64,000 bases of DNA, from the NCBI GenBank assembly GCA_031253985.1, contig JAIRVH010000137.1, positions 96,040 to 160,039 of the forward strand. Direction: 5' to 3'. Shown here one piece after another: positions 8,591 through 16,747 of the stretch; position 1 is the first letter of the stretch; each line of letters opens with the position of its first letter. The stretch comes from Sphingobacterium sp. Lineage in GTDB: Bacteria; Bacteroidota; Bacteroidia; Sphingobacteriales; Sphingobacteriaceae. The notes beneath the pieces are model-generated. The model was not told the origin of the DNA and ran no database searches. It saw only the letters and a list, made by a program, of their open reading frames with translations. Both the position numbers and the translations under genes were made by a program.

Positions 8591-9715
8591 CTATTTATTC
8601 GCTTTTTCTATCTTGATTTTTAATCCGATCAGTTTTTCAATATCAGCTAAATAAGGCCTTTCTTCCACATCGCAAAAAGAAATTGCTTTCCCTGCTTGCC
8701 CAGCCCGGCCTGTTCTACCTATACGATGAACATAGGTTTCTGGAACATTTGGGAGGTCATAATTGATGACGAGTGGGAGCTGTTCGATATCAATTCCCCT
8801 TGCGGCAATATCGGTAGCAATTAAAATTTTAATATGACTTTCTTTAAATTCACCTAGAGCCTTTTGTCTTGCATTCTGAGATTTGTTACCATGAATTGCC
8901 GCAGCTCTCAGGCCATTTTTCGCAAGCATCTTAACGATTTTATCCGCCCCGTGTTTTGTCCGGGAGAATACAATAGTACGTTCGTGCTTCAGCTTTTTTA
9001 ATATACCTGTCAATAATTTGATTTTCTCCTTTTTTTCAACAAAAAATACAGATTGATTTACTTTTTCGGCAGTTGAGCTGACAGGGGTTACATCAACCTC
9101 AATGGGTTTGTGCAGTATGCCATGTGCAAATTTACGTATGTTTGGTGGCATAGTGGCTGAGAAAAATAGCGTTTGTCTTTTTGAAGGGACTTTGGCAAGG
9201 ATTTTTTTGATATCATGAATAAAACCCATGTCAAGCATGTTATCCGCTTCGTCCAGAATCAGAATTTCAATTTTATCGAGCGAAACGATCTTTTGATTCA
9301 TCAAATCCAACAACCGTCCGGGGGTAGCCACCAGAATGTCAACCCCTCTTTTGATTTCCTTGACCTGCTTCTCTTGGCTTACACCTCCGAAAATAGTACA
9401 ATAGTTTAATTTCAGATATTTTCGATATAAGTTTATATTGTCTCCAATTTGAATCGCCAGTTCGCGTGTCGGAGTAAGAATCAAAGCTCTAATCGGAACG
9501 ACTTTACCTGCTGTCTTGCTTTCTTCAAGACGCTGCAGAAGCGGGAGTGCAAAAGCCGCTGTTTTACCCGTACCTGTTTGTGCACAACCAATAAGATCAT
9601 CACCTTTCAGTACAATTGGAATGGCTTTCTGTTGAATTGCTGTAGGATGTGTATAGCCTGTTTCTGTTATTGCTTTTAAAAGCGGATCAATTAAACTGAG
9701 TTGTTTAAATTCCAT
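8591..9715 (-). CDS. DEAD-box RNA helicase, RhlE-like
   Basis: The start at 9715 (MEFKQLSLIDPLL) places the Q-motif near the N-terminus as in relatives; the frame is open further upstream. The 374-aa protein carries AQTGTGKT (motif I), PTRELA (Ia), DEAD (II), SAT (III) and HRIGRTGRAG (VI), all intact. It lacks the long basic C-tail of larger RhlE proteins. Such helicases unwind structured RNA during ribosome assembly or cold adaptation. A cold-shock protein gene is directly upstream on the same strand (about 190 bp away), which supports a cold-response role. Confidence 0.93.
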   Translation of the reverse strand: MEFKQLSLIDPLLKAITETGYTHPTAIQQKAIPIVLKGDDLIGCAQTGTGKTAAFALPLLQRLEESKTAGKVVPIRALILTPTRELAIQIGDNINLYRKYLKLNYCTIFGGVSQEKQVKEIKRGVDILVATPGRLLDLMNQKIVSLDKIEILILDEADNMLDMGFIHDIKKILAKVPSKRQTLFFSATMPPNIRKFAHGILHKPIEVDVTPVSSTAEKVNQSVFFVEKKEKIKLLTGILKKLKHERTIVFSRTKHGADKIVKMLAKNGLRAAAIHGNKSQNARQKALGEFKESHIKILIATDIAARGIDIEQLPLVINYDLPNVPETYVHRIGRTGRAGQAGKAISFCDVEERPYLADIEKLIGLKIKIEKANK

Positions 9716-9902
9716 AAGTAGTATGTTCGAATTTGTCTTAAATAAAACCTTTGACAACCATTTCTATGTTTTTGATTTGAATAGCAAGAGCCATTCAACA
9801 AAAAATAAAAAGATTGTTTAAGATAGTAAAGGAAGAATAGGAAAAAGAAATGGGATAAGTCATTAAGAATTACCCCATTAACAAGAAAGTGTATTTTTTG
9901 GA

Positions 9903-10094
9903 TTACGCCAATTTTACATTTGTAGCGCTGATCCCTTTTGGAGTTCTTTCTACATCATAAGTAACAACGTCGCCTTCAGATACTTGGTTTTTTAGCGCAG
10001 AAACGTGTACGAAAACATCTGCACTACCATCCTCTGGTGTAATAAAACCAAAACCTTTAGTTTCATTGAAAAATTTAATTTTACCTGTATTCAT
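9903..10094 (-). CDS. CspA-family cold-shock protein
   Basis: This 63-residue single cold-shock domain has RNP1 as KGFGFI and RNP2 as VFVHVS, with the standard start MNTGKIKFFNETKGFGF. It is expected to bind single-stranded RNA/DNA and melt mRNA structure. Length is at the family norm (about 63-70). A long untranslated leader is predicted upstream, as in classical cold-shock genes. It lies upstream of and parallel to the helicase gene. Confidence 0.95.
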   Translation of the reverse strand: MNTGKIKFFNETKGFGFITPEDGSADVFVHVSALKNQVSEGDVVTYDVERTPKGISATNVKLA

Positions 10095-10245
10095 TATTTT
10101 TAATTAAGTGCAGCAAGTTAGGTATAATAAATGATTAATCTTTTATTTTTTTTAATGAATTATATAATATAGGGTGTAATTAAGCTTTTTTCCTATCGAA
10201 GAGGTGGATTGGAATACGATTGGAGGGGAGAATCTATCAAAAATA
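10095..10245 (-). promoter_or_regulatory. Long leader and candidate promoter of the cold-shock gene
   Basis: On the minus strand TATTTTTG (10238-10245) fits the TAnnTTTG -7 box. Transcription from there would give a leader of about 135 bases before the csp ATG at 10094, AT-rich and without an ORF. No clear -33 TTG is seen. Cold-shock mRNAs often use such leaders for temperature control. Confidence 0.4.
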
Positions 10246-10420
10246 AATGCTTAAAAAAAATTAGGTCTGTTGACCAATGTAACATCACGAATTCATTGGG
10301 CTATTGTTAGTCGTATTATTAATTATTTAGATAAATATTTTTTAAAAACATTCGTTCTTCGAAAAATTAGTATTAACTTCAAACGCCCCTCCCAAGGGCA
10401 TGTTTTTCATAGGTAGATGT

Positions 10421-10454
10421 ATGGTCGAGTAATTCTAACTCGACCATTTTTTTA
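10421..10454 (+). terminator. Orphan rho-independent terminator, possible small-RNA 3' end
   Basis: A perfect 10-bp stem (10421-10430 with 10438-10447), seven-base loop and run of seven T form a strong plus-strand terminator. No plus-strand gene ends before it: the spacer from 10095 to 10666 has no credible ORF. A second small GCCC/GGGC hairpin lies just upstream (about 10385-10399). Together they could be the 3' part of a short RNA starting near 10370. The rest of the spacer shows nothing else. Confidence 0.6.
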
Positions 10455-10666
10455 GTTTGTTTTGGCGTTTCTCGGTATTTGTCTATATATATTTTACAAT
10501 GCTTTTTATAGGCACCTGAATTCATTTTTGTATTTTCATCGGAGTAATTTGTTTTTTAATCACAACACGATTATTAGAAAGACATTCATCTAAGACGACT
10601 ATCGATTCTATTTGTATTGGGGAATTGGATGATATTCGGCAAAAACAAAACTTAAACCAATGTTCA

Positions 10667-11950
10667 ATGAATAGAAAAGATTTTATCAAAACATCTACCG
10701 TTTTAGCTGCATCATCATTTTTTTTAAAAGCCAAAGGGTCAAATTTTTTAGATCAATCCATCCGAGTTGGATTGATAGGCGTCAATGGAATGGGCTGGTC
10801 TGATTTAAATGCACTGTTGAAGAATGATGGTGTGGTTTGTACTGCGCTTTGCGATGTGGACGAGAATATTCTCCGTAAGCGGGTGGAAGAACTTCAAAAA
10901 AGAAACATCCATGTCGAAACGTTTATAGATTATAAAAAGATGCTTGATAGTACCAATGTGGATGCAGTCATTATAGCAACGCCAGATCATTGGCATTGTC
11001 TGCAGATGGTAGATGCTGTGAATGCGGGAAAGCATGTTTATGTTGAAAAGCCTATTGGTAACTCCATTTTGGAATGTCAATTAATGGTTCAGGCTGCAAA
11101 GAAAAATAAGGCTGTTGTACAAGTTGGGCAATGGCAACGGAGCCAGCAGCATTTTAAAGATGCCATTGATTTTGTTCATTCTGGTAAATTGGGTAAAATA
11201 AGGCTCGTGAAGGCTTGGTCTTACCAGGGATGGAAAAGTGCCATTCCCGTACAGCCGGATGAGCCTGTTCCTACTGGCGTACACTATACCGAATGGCTGG
11301 GACCTGCGCAAAAGAGACCATTCAACCCGAATCGATTCCATTTTAACTTTCGTTGGTTTTGGGATTACGCAGGTGGCTTGATGACCGATTGGGGCGTGCA
11401 TATGCTGGATTATGCTTTACTTGGGATGAAAGTCTCCGATCCAAAGTCTATTATGGCTTCAGGAGGAAAGTTTGCATTTCCGGATGATGCTGGTCAGACA
11501 CCCGATACCATGACAGCTGTTTATGAATTTGATGGCTTCAATATCCAATGGGAGCATGCCAAAGGAATTGACCTTGGCCCTTACAACCGTAATCATGGTG
11601 TGGCATTTATTGGTAACAACGGTACTTTAGTCTTAAACCGGGGCGGATGGGAAGTGATTCCCGAAAAAGGAAGAATGGAAGCGGTTCCAGTGCAACCATC
11701 TTTAGATAACGGACTGGATAAACATATGGAAAATTTTGTTCATGTCATCCGGCAACGCAACCCGCAGTTGCTCCATGCTCCAATTGAAGCAGGAGCTCAT
11801 ATAGCGATCTTTTCCCAACTGGGAAATATTGCTTTTAGAACGGGAGAAAAACTCTATTGGGATAAAGATAAACAACGTTTTACAGACCAAAAGGCAAATA
11901 AGTATTTGGCTTCAGTTTATCACAATGATTATAAATACCCAAAAGTATAA
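10667..11950 (+). CDS. Gfo/Idh/MocA-family oxidoreductase, exported type
   Basis: ATG at 10667 is preferred over a TTG 14 codons earlier because it opens MNRKDFIKTSTVLAASSFF, the Tat-like leader usual for this subfamily in Bacteroidota. The 427-aa protein has the NAD(P)-binding fold (VGLIGVNGMGW), the VEKPIGNS motif with the family Glu-Lys-Pro, and the C-terminal GFO_IDH_MocA domain with DWGVHMLDYAL. Family members oxidise or reduce sugars and sugar-like compounds; the substrate here is unknown. It is a single gene followed by a hairpin. Confidence 0.9.
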   Translation: MNRKDFIKTSTVLAASSFFLKAKGSNFLDQSIRVGLIGVNGMGWSDLNALLKNDGVVCTALCDVDENILRKRVEELQKRNIHVETFIDYKKMLDSTNVDAVIIATPDHWHCLQMVDAVNAGKHVYVEKPIGNSILECQLMVQAAKKNKAVVQVGQWQRSQQHFKDAIDFVHSGKLGKIRLVKAWSYQGWKSAIPVQPDEPVPTGVHYTEWLGPAQKRPFNPNRFHFNFRWFWDYAGGLMTDWGVHMLDYALLGMKVSDPKSIMASGGKFAFPDDAGQTPDTMTAVYEFDGFNIQWEHAKGIDLGPYNRNHGVAFIGNNGTLVLNRGGWEVIPEKGRMEAVPVQPSLDNGLDKHMENFVHVIRQRNPQLLHAPIEAGAHIAIFSQLGNIAFRTGEKLYWDKDKQRFTDQKANKYLASVYHNDYKYPKV

Positions 11951-11957
11951 GGCATTT

Positions 11958-11998
11958 AACTTGGTTGCTGCGTAATAATTTAAATCAGCAACCAAGTT
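11958..11998. terminator. Hairpin between convergent genes
   Basis: A 13-bp perfect stem (11958-11970 with 11986-11998) with a 15-base loop sits between the oxidoreductase stop and the convergent hydrolase stop. No T-run follows, so efficiency is uncertain. Confidence 0.5.
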
Positions 11999-12005
11999 AG
12001 GATAC

Positions 12006-12632
12006 TTATATTTCTGAAAAGACAAATTCATTTGCTAGATCGATTTCCTCGCGATTGATCGTATGCCCTGCATTTTGATAGACAACTAATTTTACATTGG
12101 CGTTCATCTGCTCCAGGATGGATGCTGTATCTTGGACCCGTTCCAGTGGAACATGAAAATCAGGATCACTGGTCCCCAGAAAAATTGGAGTTTGCGCAAA
12201 ATCACCTGCATAGTGGTCCCGGTTAATTTCCTCGCCAATAACGCCGCCAATAATTGCCACCGCACCACCATAGTGCTGCGCATATCGTGCAAGATATTCG
12301 AGTGTTAGACAGGCACCCTGAGAAAATCCAAAAAAATAGATGTTTTCGGCTAGAATGCCTTTGTCTAAAGCTAGCTTAACCGTATGATCGATAAGATCAA
12401 TTGCCGAGCTCAACCAGGGTTCATTCTCTTGTACCGGCGCAATAAATGAATACGGGTACCAGCTATGATTTTCGGCCTGCGGGGCAAGGAGCGCAAAATT
12501 ATCGACATGAAGATAGGATGACATACCAAGGATATCTTCGGCGCTCCCGCCACGACCATGGATCATGATAATCGCTTTTTCTGCCTGTTCTAAATTTTGA
12601 CCAGCTGTTTTAATATTTATTGAATGACTCAT
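12006..12632 (-). CDS. MhqD-like alpha/beta hydrolase (carboxylesterase)
   Basis: The 208-aa protein has the phospholipase/carboxylesterase pattern: oxyanion HGRGGSAEDI near 25-34, nucleophile Ser104 in GFSQGA, Asp in TSDPDFHVP and His in NAGHTINREE. It is the last gene of a three-gene minus-strand set beginning with a ring-cleaving dioxygenase homologous to MhqO. In Bacillus, MhqO and MhqD belong to the quinone/azo-compound stress regulon, so a role in hydrolysing quinone-derived products is likely but inferred from context. Confidence 0.88.
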   Translation of the reverse strand: MSHSINIKTAGQNLEQAEKAIIMIHGRGGSAEDILGMSSYLHVDNFALLAPQAENHSWYPYSFIAPVQENEPWLSSAIDLIDHTVKLALDKGILAENIYFFGFSQGACLTLEYLARYAQHYGGAVAIIGGVIGEEINRDHYAGDFAQTPIFLGTSDPDFHVPLERVQDTASILEQMNANVKLVVYQNAGHTINREEIDLANEFVFSEI

Positions 12633-12656
12633 TTTGTCCTTTCCTTTTATCGCAAT

Positions 12657-12956
12657 TTATATTGCTTTTTTAAACCAAACGTCTTGATATTGCTCCGGAT
12701 GGCGGTGAAACTGCGCATTTACATAAGGACATAGCGGAACAATTTTCATGTTGTTTTCGCGTGCATGAGAAACCAATTTCTCGAGTAGTAATTTTGCGAA
12801 TCCCCTGCCTTCATAGGCTTCGTCAACCTCTGTATGGTAAACTACTAGATTACCATCAATGATAGCGATGCTCATTAAACCTGCTTTACGTTCATCGGAG
12901 AATAATTGGAGCTCTCCACGTTGATTTTTGTCTAATACAATTTCAGTTCTTTCCAT
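12657..12956 (-). CDS. Small GNAT-fold acetyltransferase-like protein
   Basis: The 99-aa protein matches the short YjdJ/Acetyltransf_CG type: VYHTEVDEAYEGRGFAKLLL contains the acetyl-CoA binding R/QxxGxG/A-like loop (EGRGFA), and the C-terminal CPYVNAQFHRHPEQY block is typical of the subfamily. It would use acetyl-CoA, with an unknown acceptor. It lies between the MhqO-like and MhqD-like genes with short gaps (38 and 24 bp), so it is part of that operon. Confidence 0.88.
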   Translation of the reverse strand: MERTEIVLDKNQRGELQLFSDERKAGLMSIAIIDGNLVVYHTEVDEAYEGRGFAKLLLEKLVSHARENNMKIVPLCPYVNAQFHRHPEQYQDVWFKKAI

Positions 12957-12994
12957 AGCTTTATTGTCTGTTGAATAATGTTTAAGTAACCCAG

Positions 12995-13921
12995 TTAATC
13001 TATTTTTGGTAATGTCTCTTCAATCTGCGAACGGTAGCTTTCATATTGTTTCGGCAATTTAAGTGACGAGCCCAAACTAGATAGCGGTTCGTCTACTGTA
13101 AATCCTGGATTGTCCGTAGCAATCTCAAACAAGACACCTCCCGGTTCACGAAAATAGAGCGAGAAAAAGTAATCTCTATCTATTTTTGGTGTAATATCTA
13201 ATCCTGCTGAAAGTATTTTTTCGCGATACTCCATCAAAATATTGTCGTCCTTTACCCGAAATGCGATATGATGATTTGTACCCGCTGCATTTTTGCCGTA
13301 TGGCAAATTTCTGTCTGCAATAATGTCAACAATGTGAGCTGTATCAATACTATCGGTGGCCAATCGATAATGGTTGTTGTCCTGCTTTTGGATCGAATAA
13401 CCCAAAATATCTGTCAATACCTTTACCGTCGGATCTGCTTCTTTTAACGAAAGAGTCACATTATGAAATCCTCTTAAAGCATATGCTGAATTGACGTTAG
13501 TGCCTGTCCAGGGCTTTCTATTATCATCCGTTTCAATAAACTGAATCTGTAAACCGTCAGGATCCTGGAAGGAAATAAGCTTCTCTCCGAAAATCTCACG
13601 TTCCTGTAAGGCTACCTGATGTTCACCCAGACGGTTTTTCCAGAAATCGAGGCTGCCATGTGGTACAGCATAACCGATGTGGGTAGCCATACCTGCTCCC
13701 GATGTGCCCTTTCCGATACCCTCCCAAGGGAAAAAAGTAAGGATAGTTCCCGGTTCGCCCTGTTCATTGCCAAAGTAAAAGTGGTAAGTGCCGGGATCAT
13801 CAAAATTGACAGTTTTCTTTACCAGGCGCATGCCCAAAACTTTTGTGTAAAAATCTAGATTTCGTTTTGCATCATCAGCTATCGCTGTAATATGATGTAA
13901 TCCTAATATTTTATTTTCCAT
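12995..13921 (-). CDS. MhqO-like ring-cleaving dioxygenase (tandem VOC domains)
   Basis: The 308-aa protein has two glyoxalase/VOC halves. Metal-ligand candidates are the His in LGLHHITAI at the start, HHIAFRVKDD in the second half, and Glu in LFEIATDNPG. It aligns with Bacillus MhqO/MhqA-type hydroquinone dioxygenases in order and length. It heads an operon with a GNAT protein and an MhqD-like hydrolase. A -7-like box (TAACTTTA on the minus strand, 13951-13958) precedes it. No MarR-type MhqR regulator is adjacent, unlike in Bacillus. Confidence 0.88.
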   Translation of the reverse strand: MENKILGLHHITAIADDAKRNLDFYTKVLGMRLVKKTVNFDDPGTYHFYFGNEQGEPGTILTFFPWEGIGKGTSGAGMATHIGYAVPHGSLDFWKNRLGEHQVALQEREIFGEKLISFQDPDGLQIQFIETDDNRKPWTGTNVNSAYALRGFHNVTLSLKEADPTVKVLTDILGYSIQKQDNNHYRLATDSIDTAHIVDIIADRNLPYGKNAAGTNHHIAFRVKDDNILMEYREKILSAGLDITPKIDRDYFFSLYFREPGGVLFEIATDNPGFTVDEPLSSLGSSLKLPKQYESYRSQIEETLPKID

Positions 13922-14132
13922 ATCTCATATTTTTATTTTCTTAACTGATGTAAAGTTACGTCGGCCCGTATGGAATTTTATTGAACTAGATTAATAAAAG
14001 CTGTAATTGACATTTTTGTTTTTATCGTACTGGGGATTTTCTAAAAATATATAAAAACCTGCAGGATTAGATAATCAGTAAAAGCTGTGAAAAGGAACTG
14101 AAGGTCTTTCTAGCTAATAAAAAAAAACTTTC

Positions 14133-14245
14133 AAAAAAAACACCTGAAGTTGGGGACTTCAGGTGTTTAACCTAACCAATTATTAACCTAAATTTATGAA
14201 ATGTATATTTCTGAATATTATACCAAAATGATAAATTCAATTATC
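14133..14245 (-). ncRNA. Candidate small RNA ending in a strong terminator
   Basis: The spacer 13922-14361 has no protein gene. On the minus strand a 13-bp perfect hairpin (14138-14150 with 14156-14168, loop of five) is followed by eight U, a textbook terminator, but no minus-strand gene lies upstream. Just before the hairpin the transcript would carry three copies of GGTTA (complements at 14168-14172, 14173-14177, 14184-14188). The 5' end is a guess, placed near 14245. It could be a small RNA or the end of a peptide leader. Confidence 0.45.
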
Positions 14246-14373
14246 ATGCCAGCAATCAAAAAAATCAGTGACCTAAAACAAAAGGAGAAGGTGTATGTTT
14301 TATCGGCTCGATAGATTGTATTCAGTCAATGAATCAATACGTCGAGCATTCTAATTCATAAATGGATTTAAAG

Positions 14374-14862
14374 ATGAAAAATTTAGTAAGACTTCAAATA
14401 CTGACTTTCTACATTCTATTTCTTATCACAGGATGTCAGACGCCACAAATCGACGAGTCAAAAGCAATGGCTGCACAGAAACAACTTGAAGAGAACAAAG
14501 AGAATAAACGAATTGTATTGGATTTTTATCAGCAGATGTTTGGGGATAAGGATACTTCAGCTGTCGACAAATATGTTTCTGCTGAATATATTCAACATAA
14601 TCCATCTGTAGCCGATGGAGCAGCCGCATTTAAACTGGCTGCCGCAAATTGGTTTAAGGGGCAGCCGAAAACAAAAATTGATGTACAGCATATCGCATCG
14701 GATGGAGATTTAGTCTTCATACATTTGAAAAATAAGAAACCAAACGGTAGTCTTAAATCAACGATCGACATCTTTAGGCTGGAAAACGGTAAAATTGTCG
14801 AGCATTGGGATGCACAGCAAGATGTGCCGAAAGAAGCGGCAAATGCACATCCCATGTTTTAA
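14374..14862 (+). CDS. SnoaL/NTF2-like lipoprotein
   Basis: The start at 14374 gives a leader MKNLVRLQILTFYILFLITG with lipobox LITGC, so a lipid-anchored protein of 162 aa. The mature part (from about residue 35) has the SnoaL-like cone fold pattern: IVLDFYQQMF, YVSAEYIQHNP, and the C-terminal strand IDIFRLENGKIVEHWD. These domains bind or isomerise small polycyclic compounds, or act as accessory subunits; no specific reaction can be named. An alternative ATG at 14362 adds four residues. Confidence 0.88.
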   Translation: MKNLVRLQILTFYILFLITGCQTPQIDESKAMAAQKQLEENKENKRIVLDFYQQMFGDKDTSAVDKYVSAEYIQHNPSVADGAAAFKLAAANWFKGQPKTKIDVQHIASDGDLVFIHLKNKKPNGSLKSTIDIFRLENGKIVEHWDAQQDVPKEAANAHPMF

Positions 14863-14943
14863 GAACCTTTATAAAATTTCTTTCTCCTTCCTCTAGATTC
14901 CACCTTTTAATTTTTAGAGGGGCTGTCAAGTCTGGTAATTTAT

Positions 14944-14957
14944 GTCTAAATTTAGAC
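14944..14957. promoter_or_regulatory. 14-bp perfect palindrome upstream of the GH16 gene
   Basis: GTCTAAATTTAGAC (14944-14957) is a loop-less palindrome 34 bases upstream of the GH16 start, suitable for a dimeric regulator. No partner regulator is evident nearby. Confidence 0.3.
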
Positions 14958-14991
14958 CTAAATCATTTTGTACAAACTCCTAATTTTAATA

Positions 14992-15816
14992 ATGAAAAGA
15001 ATCCTGGGCCTAAGTTGTTTTTATGTACTGTTGTCTGCTTGTAGCGTTCATTATACACCTAAAGACCACTCTCACGTATATATCCAAAAGCAGAATCGTG
15101 AGATTAAAGCATGGAAATTGGTCTGGGAGGAGAACTTTAACTCCCCAAAACTAGACGATCAGAAGTGGTCACGAATTCCTGCAGGAGGTGCTGATTGGAA
15201 TCGGCACATGAGTACGGACGACGCTTGTTTTGGCTGGGAAGATGGCGAGTTGATTCTCAAAGGAATTAAAAATACAGCTAAGGATAAAGATCCAAGACCA
15301 TTTTTGACAGGCGGAATATGGAGTAAAGGAAAGTTTGCCTTTCAGTACGGCCGTATTGAAATTAGAGCTAAACTTGAAAATGCCAAGGGAGCATGGCCTG
15401 CGATGTGGATGCTGGCCGAGCTGGACAAATACGGGAAATACCCTAAAAATGGTGAAATTGATATCATGGAACATCTTAATTCTGATGATATCATTTACCA
15501 AACTACACATTCATACTATACCTTGGATCTGGGGCAAAAGGAGCACCCCAAACATTTTGGCACCGCATCGGTCAGAACAGAAGAGTATAACATATATGGT
15601 ATAAGCTGGTACCCCGACCGTATCGTATTTCAGGTGAACGGTACAGATACATTTACTTACCCGAGAATCAAAGACGTAGACGCTTCTCAATGGCCTTATG
15701 ATCAGCCCTTTTATCTGTTGATTGACCAGCAGTTGGGTGGAAGCTGGGTCGGAGAGGTAGATCAAGATCAGCTGCCTGTTGAGATGCGTGTTGACTGGAT
15801 CAAAGTTTACCAATAA
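14992..15816 (+). CDS. Glycoside hydrolase family 16 (beta-glucanase/laminarinase-like) lipoprotein
   Basis: ATG at 14992 is preferred over the TTG at 14968. It begins MKRILGLSCFYVLLSACS, a lipoprotein leader with lipobox LLSAC. The 274-aa enzyme carries the GH16 catalytic motif ExDxxE as Glu155-Ile-Asp157-Ile-Met-Glu160, preceded by substrate-binding FAFQYGRIEIRAKL and WPAMWMLAE. Family members cleave beta-1,3 or beta-1,3/1,4 glucans with retention; the exact glucan is uncertain. It is probably surface or periplasmic. It stands alone, without a SusC/SusD pair nearby, so it is not part of a recognisable polysaccharide utilisation locus. Confidence 0.93.
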   Translation: MKRILGLSCFYVLLSACSVHYTPKDHSHVYIQKQNREIKAWKLVWEENFNSPKLDDQKWSRIPAGGADWNRHMSTDDACFGWEDGELILKGIKNTAKDKDPRPFLTGGIWSKGKFAFQYGRIEIRAKLENAKGAWPAMWMLAELDKYGKYPKNGEIDIMEHLNSDDIIYQTTHSYYTLDLGQKEHPKHFGTASVRTEEYNIYGISWYPDRIVFQVNGTDTFTYPRIKDVDASQWPYDQPFYLLIDQQLGGSWVGEVDQDQLPVEMRVDWIKVYQ

Positions 15817-15985
15817 CAGCTGTCATTTCAATGTAGAAGAAAAGAGAGCAATAGGTAAACCATTTGAGCCTTAGTTTTCCGATCATGTGGGCGCGGACGA
15901 AGCGTAATTATATCAATAACCAACGATTAGGTGATAAAAACTTAATATACACTTCATACGAAAATTGTTTACTTTTGGCCAGATT

Positions 15986-16564
15986 ATGGAAGATAATACG
16001 ATATTCAAGATTAGCAATAAGATTAAAGGAATCCGAAAAGAAAAAGGAATCACCATACAGGAAGTTGCGGATAAAGCAGGGGTGAGCAAGGGGCTTATTT
16101 CACAGATTGAAAATAACCGGACAATACCCTCCTTACTTGTGTTGATCAATATCATTAATGCATTGAATGTTGATCTAAATGAATTTTTCAAAGACTTTAA
16201 TTCTGAATTGGATTCCGGCCCTGTTGTCGTTCGGAAAAAGGATAGTTACAGTCCATTTGAAAAGGAATCGGCTGTAGGCTTCCATTATAAGCGCATCTTT
16301 ACTTCAGCAATGGATAGTTCGACTATGGATATTGTCCTTTTGGAGTTACTTCCAGATGCACAACGACCGATGGTTGAAACCGAAGCCTATGAGTATAAAT
16401 ATATCATCAGTGGACACGTTGAGTACATATTCAATGATCAAACAATTCGCTTAGAAGAGGGCGATTCAATCTTTTTTAACGGCAGATTGTCACATACACC
16501 GCGAAATATTGGAAAAGAAAAGGCTGTCATGCTCATTGTATACTTTTTTGAAAATAAGAAATAA
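15986..16564 (+). CDS. XRE-family regulator with C-terminal cupin domain
   Basis: ATG at 15986 (MEDNTIFKISNKIKGIRK) is preferred over a TTG 21 bases earlier. The 192-aa protein has an XRE helix-turn-helix (about 8-62, with TIQEVADKAGVSKGLISQIE) and a cupin_2 domain (about 105-190, with LEEGDSIFF). This PuuR-like architecture usually senses a small metabolite in the cupin. A TACTTTTG -7 box at 15970-15977 lies so close that the mRNA would be almost leaderless. It precedes the DUF5690 and flavin-oxidase genes on the same strand and is their likely local regulator. Confidence 0.9.
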   Translation: MEDNTIFKISNKIKGIRKEKGITIQEVADKAGVSKGLISQIENNRTIPSLLVLINIINALNVDLNEFFKDFNSELDSGPVVVRKKDSYSPFEKESAVGFHYKRIFTSAMDSSTMDIVLLELLPDAQRPMVETEAYEYKYIISGHVEYIFNDQTIRLEEGDSIFFNGRLSHTPRNIGKEKAVMLIVYFFENKK

Positions 16565-16584
16565 ACCATAACTACTTGGTGTCA

Positions 16585-16618
16585 AAGCATCACTGAATTA
16601 TTCAGTGATGCTTTTTTT
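16585..16618 (+). terminator. Rho-independent terminator
   Basis: A 13-bp stem (16585-16597 with 16601-16613), loop of three and T-run follow the XRE-cupin stop, so the regulator is transcribed separately from the downstream pair. Confidence 0.88.
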
Positions 16619-16686
16619 ATTTTATATCTTTTATATCGCGTATGGATGTTTATATTTGTTTATAAATACTTAACAAAAGTTTAGTC

Positions 16687-16714
16687 TTGTGTTAATTTCC
16701 AAAATTTACTTTTG
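16687..16714 (+). promoter_or_regulatory. Promoter of the DUF5690/flavin-oxidase operon
   Basis: TTG at 16687-16689, a 17-base spacer and TACTTTTG at 16707-16714 give a clean match to the Bacteroidota promoter pattern (TTG near -33, TAnnTTTG near -7). The first ATG is at 16748. Confidence 0.6.
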
Positions 16715-16747
16715 ATTGCGGACAATAAGGTCTGTTAACAAGTTTAA

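Noticed and set aside
14968..14991. TTG-initiated extension of the GH16 gene
   Set aside because: The ATG at 14992 directly starts a standard lipoprotein leader; the extension would spoil it.
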